Assembly: GCA_013335425.1 (NCBI GenBank)
Contig: JAAXVQ010000007.1
Coordinates: 5,009 to 18,442, forward strand
Reading direction: 5' to 3'
Length of the DNA stretch: 13,434 nucleotides
Source: Candidatus Firestoneibacteriota bacterium
GTDB lineage: Bacteria > Oederibacteriota > JAAXVQ01
The notes below the pieces were generated by a model. It was given only the letters and a program-made list of their open reading frames with translations. It was not told the DNA's origin and made no database searches. Each line of letters starts with the position of its first letter. The stretch's first letter is position 1. This document shows positions 6,440-13,434 of this stretch, one piece after another. The position numbers and the translations under genes were made by a program.

Positions 6440-9400
6440 ATGGCGCAAATTAAGGCTTGGTTGGCGTTCGCGGGCCTGACTTTTTTTTTGGTGGCGGCGG
6501 CTCAAGCCATCCCTGATATGAACAACAGCACGGGGTATTACTACGACAATTTTGATTCCACCCAAGGGGTGGGAGCCAGCAGCCAGGTGCAAATCAATAC
6601 TGCCTGGAATAGCGTGACGTTGACGGCGGGGTCGACCAGCGGTTGGTTTCAATCCACCACCATCACACCGACTTCCTTACAAGGGTGGTTGCAGTTGGAA
6701 ACCCAGCTTTCCCGACCCACGGGCACGACGCTTACTTTTGATGTTTTAGACGCCAACCTCAACGTGCTGCAGACTTTCAGTGCGGCCGGCGCGGAGGCGC
6801 TGCATACCGAAACCTTTGATCTTTCAGGGGTGGACTCGTCGACTTACCCGGACTTGATTCTTAGGGTGAGCTTTTCCGCACCGTCCGGGAGTCCGGTGCT
6901 GTATTCCTGGAAGCTTAAATGGGTGCTTAAACCCAATTTGTTCCTAAAACTCGAGGCTGCGTCCAGCACGGACCCTCAGGGTGTGACCGTTGTTGCCGGA
7001 ACACAGATTGGATATACCGTTGTATACAACGTCAACAATGTCTCTGCGTCCAATGTGGTGGTCAGCACCCTGCTTTCCAGCCAGGACGGCTATGGGGTCG
7101 AAATGATCAATTATAGTACGGGCTCAGCTTTGCCCACGCCGGTTATTGCCGGGCGGTTGTTGACTTGGAATTTGGGAAACCTGGCAGCCGGCACCAACGG
7201 CAACCTTACCTTTAGTGTGAGCGTACCGGACGGTACCATCAACAGCGTCAATTCGCCCACACATACGCACGGTCTGCCGATTCAACTGACGGCCAAACTG
7301 GTAAGCACCCAAACCGGGGCTGCCGGCATCATCAGCAGTCCGACGGGTAATTCGCTGGTAGGCAGCGCCTATGGCGCGCCCACGTTGACGTACGTATCCT
7401 CCACGCCCCATGCCACGATCGTCATGTTCCGGCCGGCTTACGCAGTTCCGGACAGTGATTACACCTACACGCTTTATATCAACAACAAAGGCAATTGCAA
7501 CACGCATCAAGCCAGCGAAAAACTGGTCAACTTAAGCATCACCGGCAACATCCCGACCGGGTTTACCTTCATCAAGGGCGGCCTTTTTAGGAATGCGGGG
7601 TTTGCCACTTCGCCGACGCTGCCCGCTTACAGCAGCGGAACCGTGACTTGGCAGGTGAACCAGTTTCTGCCTTCTTCGGGATGCAGTTGCAGTTATGCCG
7701 AAGGGCTCTATCTCTATGTAACCGTCCATATTCCCAATACCTTGGTCCCGGGAAATACCTTCACCATCCCGCCCATGACACTAACCCAAGATCAATCGGC
7801 CCCCGTCACCACGGCAGCCCTGGCCGCGGTCAGCATCGTAGACCCGGCAGCCGTGGCTGCGGATCCCCGGCCTTACGTTGGTTTCTCGGGGAGCTGCAGC
7901 GGCCCAGCCACGCCATGCGCCATTGTGACCCACAATTATTCCGTCTATAATAATTGTAACCTGCCCCTCCGGGGCACTTATTTGGTGGAACCGATAGATC
8001 CTCAAACGCAATTTTATCAATCGTATCTGTGGTGTTATGCCGGCGGCAGCAACGGAGACGTCGATCCCAAGGGAAATTCACAACCTTCTTTTTGGTGGGC
8101 GCGTCAGGCAGGACCGTTGCCGGATCCGCCCAATTTGGCTTCCGGGATCTGGACCGCGTTGACGAAGACCCCGGTGCCCAGAGATGCTACGCATATCATG
8201 ATCAATACGGGGAATTTAAATTATACGCTCCCAAACGGGATGGATAACGTTTTTTATTATTATTACTTGACCCGGGGCAATGCCGCGCCGGGAACCACCA
8301 TCAGCCATGCGGGCAAATTGTATTTAAGCCAGAACAGCACCACGGCGCAAGCCATGACCGCCGGCCCTTATACCCTGCCGGTGACCGGCTTGGTCCAGTC
8401 GCTTTCGCTGCCCTCGCCGTTGCAAATTTCGGTGAATCCCATTCAGGCCGGCGCTACCACGCGGTTGAGCTTCGGCAGTTGGACGAGTTCCATCCGCAAC
8501 GGCTATGTTTATGATATGATGCCCCCGGCATTTTATTTTGAACCGGCCCAAACCACGACTTCGCAACTGATTTACGACAATGCCTGCGGCGCGACCCATG
8601 CCCTATGGCTGGAGTATACCACCACGCCGGGCGTATATCCTTTCGACCGGAATACGGCGGAGCATGCCAGTTGGTCTCGGGTGCAACCGTTGGACATTAC
8701 CACCATTACCGGCGTGCGCTGGGTGGTGGGTGATTTTTGGTACGTGGGCAACGGCGGGGGCGGGACCCCGCTTTCCCTAGGTGTGTCCTTGCGGGCGAAG
8801 ATGGGCTTACCGGATAACACCCAAGCGGTGAACACGCTTTATTTTACCTATGACGGTATCGGCACCGGGCCGGTGCCTTTTTTACAAAGTGTGCCGCTGA
8901 CGATTTTATCTCATGTCCAACTGGCGATCTCCAAGGTGGTGGACAAAAGCCTTTTGCCGGCGAGCCGGGTGCAGTACTACCTGAACTACGCCAACACCGG
9001 GAATATGAATGAAACCGCGGCCACGCTCTGGGACAAAGTGCCGGCCAACACGGAGTTTGTGGGGGCCAAGGGTCCGGCAGGCAGCAGCATTTTGTACAGC
9101 AGCAATCCTTCTGCGTCGTTGCCGTCGTCGCCGGCGGACTGGAGCGCCACCACCTTGGGCGCGAGCACAACCTGGGTGAAATGGCAAGTACCAGGCGTAC
9201 CGGCGGGGCAGCTTTTGGCCGTGACGCTAACCACCAAACCACTGGCAAGTCTGGCCCTGGGCGCAGTGATTGCCAACACCTTCTCTATTGTGGGGGCGAA
9301 TGCCTCGACCTTGACTTCGAACACGGTCACCATCATCAATGCGCCGGATTTTTCGGACGTAAGCACGACCAACTTGGGCGTGGACCCCGAGGGGGACGTG

Positions 9401-10417
9401 AAAGCGGGCACGCTCATGCACTATGTGCTGACGTACTACAACACCGGCCTGACGAGTGCGCATCACGTGATGCTGGAAGCGCCGCTGGACACGGTGCTGG
9501 ACGAGAGCCGGCTGCAGTACAACTCGACGCCGGCGGGGACCTACGATGCGGCCACGCGGACGATTCATTGGGACGTGGGGGACGTGGGCACGGGCCTGGG
9601 CGGGGCGTGCATGTTCACGGTGCCGGTGACTTCAGGGGCGGTGCCGGCGCGGGCGTTGCAGGTAACGGCGCGGGTGAAGTCGGACGAGACGCCGTGGGTG
9701 AACACCAACACGGTGAGCAACAACCTGGTCACGCAACTGCAGACCGTGCAGGTGGAGGTGGAACCGAAGCTGGAGGGGTTGGTCGGGGAGTACCGCATCG
9801 CCTTCAAGCTGGGAGCCGGAGGGGGTCTGGCGGCCGGGGACCAGATCAACGTGGAGTTCCCCAATGAAATAAAATTGCCGGACCTCATTGATTTTGGAAA
9901 AATCACGATCAACGGAGACGGGACGCAGCAGGTGAGCACGGTGGCGGCGCAAACGCTGACGATTACGGTGCCGCATGCGCTCTCGGGAGACAGCGACGTG
10001 GCGGTGGTGATTAAGGCGGAGGTGGGGATCAAAAACCCCGGCCGCGGCAATTATACCCTGAGGCTCAACACCAACCGCGAAGGGATCTGGGTGACGTCGC
10101 AGCCGTATTTGATCACGCTTTGGCTGGGAGACAACGAGGTGGTGGTGGCGCCGAACCCGGCACAGGGCGAGCTGGTGAAGGTGTTCTACAACATGTTGGA
10201 AGCCGGGGAAGCGGAAGTAAATTTTTATAACGTGGTGGGAGAACGGGTGGCGCAGATCGTGGAGCGCAAGAAGCTGGAAAAAGGCGCGAGCAGCACCTGG
10301 CATGTCGGGCGCGTCGGGAGCGGGGTGTACCTGTGCCGGATTACGCTGCGGTACGACTCGGGGCGCACAGTCAAATTGCCCGTGAAAAAAGTGGTGGTCA
10401 TCAATGCCAAGAAATAA
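6440..10417 (+). CDS. Large secreted DUF11-type surface protein with T9SS-type C-terminal domain
   Basis: A 1325-residue protein. Its signal peptide ends AQA before Ile24. Residues 24-165 form an N-terminal beta domain beginning IPDMNNSTGYYYDNFDSTQG. DUF11-like beta-sandwich repeats follow at ~166-300 and ~330-475 (signs: AGTQIGYTVVYNVNN, then LTWNLGNLAAG). The middle (~480-820) is cysteine-containing and aromatic-rich and I do not recognise it. Two further DUF11-like domains lie at ~826-970 and ~970-1100 (VQYYLNYANTGN; MHYVLTYYNTG). A separate beta domain at ~1102-1232 includes NVEFPNEIKLP and KNPGRGNYTLRLNT. Residues ~1237-1325 form the tail: APNPAQGE, VNFYNVVGERV, SGVYLCRITLRY and a basic KKVVVINAKK end, like T9SS type A or FlgD-like tails. 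DUF11 proteins are usually adhesive or structural surface proteins; no enzyme motif was seen. The next gene, 19 bp away, is its paralogue. Confidence 0.85.
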   Translation: MAQIKAWLAFAGLTFFLVAAAQAIPDMNNSTGYYYDNFDSTQGVGASSQVQINTAWNSVTLTAGSTSGWFQSTTITPTSLQGWLQLETQLSRPTGTTLTFDVLDANLNVLQTFSAAGAEALHTETFDLSGVDSSTYPDLILRVSFSAPSGSPVLYSWKLKWVLKPNLFLKLEAASSTDPQGVTVVAGTQIGYTVVYNVNNVSASNVVVSTLLSSQDGYGVEMINYSTGSALPTPVIAGRLLTWNLGNLAAGTNGNLTFSVSVPDGTINSVNSPTHTHGLPIQLTAKLVSTQTGAAGIISSPTGNSLVGSAYGAPTLTYVSSTPHATIVMFRPAYAVPDSDYTYTLYINNKGNCNTHQASEKLVNLSITGNIPTGFTFIKGGLFRNAGFATSPTLPAYSSGTVTWQVNQFLPSSGCSCSYAEGLYLYVTVHIPNTLVPGNTFTIPPMTLTQDQSAPVTTAALAAVSIVDPAAVAADPRPYVGFSGSCSGPATPCAIVTHNYSVYNNCNLPLRGTYLVEPIDPQTQFYQSYLWCYAGGSNGDVDPKGNSQPSFWWARQAGPLPDPPNLASGIWTALTKTPVPRDATHIMINTGNLNYTLPNGMDNVFYYYYLTRGNAAPGTTISHAGKLYLSQNSTTAQAMTAGPYTLPVTGLVQSLSLPSPLQISVNPIQAGATTRLSFGSWTSSIRNGYVYDMMPPAFYFEPAQTTTSQLIYDNACGATHALWLEYTTTPGVYPFDRNTAEHASWSRVQPLDITTITGVRWVVGDFWYVGNGGGGTPLSLGVSLRAKMGLPDNTQAVNTLYFTYDGIGTGPVPFLQSVPLTILSHVQLAISKVVDKSLLPASRVQYYLNYANTGNMNETAATLWDKVPANTEFVGAKGPAGSSILYSSNPSASLPSSPADWSATTLGASTTWVKWQVPGVPAGQLLAVTLTTKPLASLALGAVIANTFSIVGANASTLTSNTVTIINAPDFSDVSTTNLGVDPEGDVKAGTLMHYVLTYYNTGLTSAHHVMLEAPLDTVLDESRLQYNSTPAGTYDAATRTIHWDVGDVGTGLGGACMFTVPVTSGAVPARALQVTARVKSDETPWVNTNTVSNNLVTQLQTVQVEVEPKLEGLVGEYRIAFKLGAGGGLAAGDQINVEFPNEIKLPDLIDFGKITINGDGTQQVSTVAAQTLTITVPHALSGDSDVAVVIKAEVGIKNPGRGNYTLRLNTNREGIWVTSQPYLITLWLGDNEVVVAPNPAQGELVKVFYNMLEAGEAEVNFYNVVGERVAQIVERKKLEKGASSTWHVGRVGSGVYLCRITLRYDSGRTVKLPVKKVVVINAKK
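6536..6567 (+). repeat. 32-bp exact match to the second paralogue (5' part)
   Basis: These 32 bases are identical to 10533-10564. They encode YYYDNFDSTQ at the start of the N-terminal beta domain of both paralogues. Similarity continues on both sides at a lower level. Confidence 0.85.
8941..9440 (+). repeat. 500-bp near-identical segment shared with the second paralogue
   Basis: It aligns without gaps to 12935-13434 (constant offset 3994). By hand I count about 49 mismatches in 500 bases, around 90% identity. The last 88 bases (9353-9440) are identical to the end of the window. It encodes the two C-proximal DUF11-like domains. Confidence 0.85.
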
Positions 10418-10423
10418 CGGAGA

Positions 10424-10428
10424 GAGGG
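10424..10428 (+). promoter_or_regulatory. Ribosome binding site of the second DUF11 gene
   Basis: GAGGG within a purine-rich stretch lies 8 nt before ATG 10437, in the 19-bp gap after the previous stop. The signal peptide encoded from this ATG aligns residue for residue with that of the upstream paralogue at its cleavage site, which supports this start. Confidence 0.65.
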
Positions 10429-10436
10429 TGGGCGGG

Positions 10437-13434
10437 ATGAGGCGATGGCTGGCGTTCTTGGCAGTGGTGTCCGGGGCCTTCTTCTTCGCCGCGGTGGCCC
10501 AGGCGATTCCGGACATGAACAGCAGTTCGGGATATTACTACGACAATTTTGATTCCACCCAAGGCGTGGGGACGAGCAGCCAGGTTCAGATCAACACCAC
10601 CTGGCACGGCGTGACGCTGACCGCGGGGCAAACCACGGGGTGGTTTACGTCCACCACCATCACGCCCGCCTCCCTGCAAGGGTGGCTGCAGTTGGAAACC
10701 CAGCTTTCCCAACCCGCCGGCACGGCCCTTACCGTTGACGTGCTGGACGCCAATCTCAATGTGGTGCAGAGCTTCAGCGCCACGGGAGGGGCGGCCGCCC
10801 ATCTGGAAACCTTCGACATATCGGGCGTAAATGTATTGACCTACCCGAACCTGATACTCAGGGCGAATTTTTCCGCGCCCTCCGGGAGCCCGATTTTGTT
10901 TTCCTGGCGGCTTAAATGGCTTCCCAAACCCGACGTCTTCGTGCAATTGCAAACCGTTTCCGACAGCGATCCCCAGGGCGTGACGGTGGTGGCGGGCACG
11001 CAGTTGCTGTATACGCTGGCCTACAACATCAATAACGTCAGCGCCCATAATGTCGTGGTCTCCACGACCCTGACCGCCAAAGACGGCTATGGGACGGAGA
11101 TGATCAATTATTCGGCAGGGTCGGCCAGCCCGGCGCCCAACAGCATAACGGGGCGGTTCATGTACTGGAACTTGGGCAACATCGGGGCCGGCGTGAATGG
11201 GAACATCACGTTCAAAGTGGATGTGCCCAACGGGGCGACGTGCAGTTGGAACACGGCCACCCATGGCGGCGGCATGCCGATCACGCTTACGGCAAAATTC
11301 CAAAGCCTGGAGACCGGGTTCCAGGGCGTCATCAGCAGCCCGACGGGCAATGCGCTGGTGGGGAGCGGGGGAGCGCCGACCTATACTTACGTCAGCTCGT
11401 CTTCCTTGGATTCCATCGAACTCGTCAGGCCGCAATATGCGATACCCGGGCGCGACTACACCTATATTTACCGCATTCAAAATGTCAGTCACGTATGCCC
11501 CAAGCCATGGTCTGCGGATGAAATCATGCACAATGTCACCATTACCTGCCAGGTGCCGGCCGGATCAACGTATGTAAGCTCGGGCCTCTACAACAGTCCT
11601 TTGGCCGGCAACGGTCCGTTTGCCTCGGGCACGGACGGCAGCGGCAAAGTTGTCTGGACCATCGGCAAGTTGGACATTCATTCCTGCTGGGACTGCACCT
11701 ATACAAAGGGCGTTTACCTTTATGTGACCGTCAATTTGCCCATCCTGTCCGTGCCCGGCACTTTAACCATTCCGGCGGCGACTTTGTTCAGCGATCAAAG
11801 CACGACACGGACCGCCGCGGCATCAACCGCGACCTTGGTGGACGAAAGCACCGTGGATGCCAATCCCAACAGTTATGTGTCCTTCTCCATGGACACCTGG
11901 GGCGCGGTGGCTTCCTGCGACACCATTTATCCCTACCGCTACATCATCAACAGCGTCAACAAGCCTTTGCGGGGAGCCTATGTGGTGGAACCCGTGCCCG
12001 CGGCCGCCACACTGCAATATTGGGACCGTTATTGCTATCCGAGTTCCATGAACGGCAACATGAGTCCTTTGGGAAATACAATTCCGGTTTACTACTCCAC
12101 GACCGTAACCGCGGCGAATTTGCCGGATCCGCCCAACTTGGCTTCCGGGATCTGGTATCCCACCAACACGGCGCAGAGCCGCGGACGTATCACGCATACC
12201 TTGGTCAATTTGGGCAACATCAACTATACGCTTAGGAACGGATCGCATGACGGCATGTACCGCCAATATTATATAATCGACGGCAATGTTCCCACCGGGA
12301 CCACCATACCCATGGTCGCGTGGCTATATGCCAACACCAGTACGCCCAATGCCAGGCGTTTGGCAACCAATACGGTCAATCTTACAGTCACGGATTCATT
12401 TACGCCTTCGTTTGGTTTTTACGGTTTTACCAATGATAAAGATCCCATTGAGGCAGGCGACACCACCCGTATCCGTTACAATGGATATGGCCACGTCAAC
12501 AACAGCTATATTTATACAATCTTGCCTCCGGAACTGGAATACAATCCGGTCGGAACAACCACCCAGTTCAACATGCGGAAAAATAATTGTGCGGGCGATC
12601 ATCCCTGTATCTTGGAGTATTCCACGACGTTGGGCTTGTATCCGTTTGACCGCAATACGGCGGAACACGCCGCTTGGTCGCGGGTCCTGCCTACGGATAC
12701 CACGAAAATTACCGGCATACGCTGGGCCATGGGAGATTGGTGGTACTATTGGGGCGGTGGTCCCTGGTTCGATTTTTACCTGTCGGTTCGGGCCAAGCTG
12801 GGGTTGCCCAATCATACGGTGGCGACGATTAAGGCCTATGGTGTTTACGACGGCTTGGGCACAAGCCCGGTTCCAAATTGGTCGATTACGACCAATATCA
12901 CTTCCCATGTGCAGTTGGCGATTTCGAAGGTGGTGGACAAAAGTCTGTTGCCGGCGAGCCGGGTGCAGTACTACCTGAACTACGCCAACACCGGGAACAT
13001 GAACGAGACGTCGGCCACGCTCTGGGACAAAGTGCCGGCGTATACGGAGTTCATGGAAGCCAAGGGACCTGCTGGGAGCAGCATTTTGTACAGCAGCAAT
13101 CCTTCAGCGTCGCTGCCGTCGTCGCCGGCGGACTGGAGCGCCACCACCTTGGGCGCAAGCACAACCTGGGTGAAATGGCAGGTGCCGGGCGTGCCGGCAG
13201 GGCAGTTGCTGGCCGTGACGCTGACTACCAAACCGGTGGCAGGTCTGGCTTTGGGCGCGGTGATCGCCAACACCGGGTATATCGTGGGGGCGAATTCCTC
13301 GACGTTGACGTCCAACACGGTCACCATCCTCAATGCGCCGGATTTCTCGGACGTAAGCACGACCAACTTGGGCGTGGACCCCGAGGGGGACGTGAAAGCG
13401 GGCACGCTCATGCACTATGTGCTGACGTACTACA
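10437..13434 (+). CDS. Tandem paralogue of the DUF11 surface protein, 3' end outside the window
   Basis: The frame is open from ATG 10437 to the last base: 999 full codons with no stop, so the gene is partial at its 3' end. The signal peptide (MRRWLAFLAVV to AVAQA) is cut before Ile24, as in the upstream protein. Residues 24-165 match the paralogue without gaps, roughly three quarters identical by hand count. Residues ~166-820 are far more divergent in sequence but keep the domain order and almost the same length. From ~826 (HVQLAISKVVDKSLLPASR) to the edge the two proteins are about 94% identical. By analogy, about 330 more residues are expected downstream: the rest of the last DUF11 domain, one beta domain and the sorting-like tail. 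Role as for the paralogue: secreted, probably surface-displayed, function unknown. It has no promoter of its own that I can see and is presumably cotranscribed. Confidence 0.85.
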   Translation, partial: MRRWLAFLAVVSGAFFFAAVAQAIPDMNSSSGYYYDNFDSTQGVGTSSQVQINTTWHGVTLTAGQTTGWFTSTTITPASLQGWLQLETQLSQPAGTALTVDVLDANLNVVQSFSATGGAAAHLETFDISGVNVLTYPNLILRANFSAPSGSPILFSWRLKWLPKPDVFVQLQTVSDSDPQGVTVVAGTQLLYTLAYNINNVSAHNVVVSTTLTAKDGYGTEMINYSAGSASPAPNSITGRFMYWNLGNIGAGVNGNITFKVDVPNGATCSWNTATHGGGMPITLTAKFQSLETGFQGVISSPTGNALVGSGGAPTYTYVSSSSLDSIELVRPQYAIPGRDYTYIYRIQNVSHVCPKPWSADEIMHNVTITCQVPAGSTYVSSGLYNSPLAGNGPFASGTDGSGKVVWTIGKLDIHSCWDCTYTKGVYLYVTVNLPILSVPGTLTIPAATLFSDQSTTRTAAASTATLVDESTVDANPNSYVSFSMDTWGAVASCDTIYPYRYIINSVNKPLRGAYVVEPVPAAATLQYWDRYCYPSSMNGNMSPLGNTIPVYYSTTVTAANLPDPPNLASGIWYPTNTAQSRGRITHTLVNLGNINYTLRNGSHDGMYRQYYIIDGNVPTGTTIPMVAWLYANTSTPNARRLATNTVNLTVTDSFTPSFGFYGFTNDKDPIEAGDTTRIRYNGYGHVNNSYIYTILPPELEYNPVGTTTQFNMRKNNCAGDHPCILEYSTTLGLYPFDRNTAEHAAWSRVLPTDTTKITGIRWAMGDWWYYWGGGPWFDFYLSVRAKLGLPNHTVATIKAYGVYDGLGTSPVPNWSITTNITSHVQLAISKVVDKSLLPASRVQYYLNYANTGNMNETSATLWDKVPAYTEFMEAKGPAGSSILYSSNPSASLPSSPADWSATTLGASTTWVKWQVPGVPAGQLLAVTLTTKPVAGLALGAVIANTGYIVGANSSTLTSNTVTILNAPDFSDVSTTNLGVDPEGDVKAGTLMHYVLTYY
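10533..10564 (+). repeat. 32-bp exact match to the first paralogue (5' part)
   Basis: Partner of 6536-6567; the offset between the copies here is 3997 bp. It falls within the conserved N-terminal domain. Confidence 0.85.
12935..13434 (+). repeat. 500-bp near-identical segment shared with the first paralogue, running off the window
   Basis: Partner of 8941-9440. The similarity is rising toward the window edge, ending in 88 identical bases (13347-13434), so the shared block probably continues downstream. Confidence 0.85.

Noticed and set aside
7932..7957. Perfect 9-bp inverted repeat (ACAATTATT / AATAATTGT, 8-nt loop) inside the first DUF11 gene
   Set aside because: It lies in the middle of a conserved reading frame, is not present in the paralogue, and about one such repeat is expected by chance in a window this size.
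10401..11531. Long open frame (about 376 codons) on the minus strand opposite the second DUF11 gene
   Set aside because: Same reason: low-complexity basic product, antisense to a clearly conserved protein shared with its paralogue.
12286..12978. Open frame of about 230 codons on the + strand, overlapping the second DUF11 gene in another frame
   Set aside because: The frame starting at 10437 is continuous through this region and matches the paralogue; the alternative product is Arg/Pro-rich with no domain signs.

Overview
The window reads as one rightward (+ strand) block of five envelope or secretion genes in a Gram-negative (diderm) bacterium. All five products appear to carry N-terminal signal peptides. 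Two are outer-membrane beta-barrels of the PorV/PorQ (UPF0164-like) type. Three are large secreted or surface proteins; the two complete ones end in a FlgD/type IX secretion (T9SS)-type C-terminal beta domain. The coding DNA is moderately GC-rich and the leader is AT-rich. PorV/PorQ-like barrels next to NHL-repeat and DUF11 proteins with 'PNP'-type tails are typical of FCB-group bacteria and of several uncultured phyla. I cannot name the organism; a metagenome-derived lineage is my inference.

Layout. 1-243: AT-rich leader with a good extended -10 promoter candidate. 244-1299: PorV/PorQ-like barrel with an unusual hydrophilic tail. 1371-4667: NHL-repeat protein with about 12 blades (two six-bladed propellers that look internally duplicated) and a FlgD-like C-terminal domain. 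4678-6366: a second PorV/PorQ-like barrel fused to a C-terminal TPR region, whose ribosome binding site overlaps the stop of the NHL gene. 6440-10417: a 1325-residue DUF11-type surface protein ending in a T9SS-type sorting-like domain. 10437 to the window end: a tandem paralogue of that protein, still open after 999 codons. No intergenic gap from gene 1 onward exceeds about 75 bp and I see no convincing terminator between genes, so transcription as one operon is likely.

How the genes may work together. In the known T9SS, PorV is an outer-membrane barrel that binds C-terminal domains of secreted cargo and carries them to the attachment complex. Here two PorV-like barrels alternate with cargo-like proteins carrying such domains (barrel, cargo, barrel-TPR, cargo, cargo). 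The working hypothesis is a self-contained cassette for export and surface display. The two DUF11 paralogues show a mosaic pattern: conserved N-terminal domain, divergent middle with a conserved set of six cysteines, and a nearly homogenised 3' part. No RNA genes, CRISPR arrays, transposases or phage genes were recognised.
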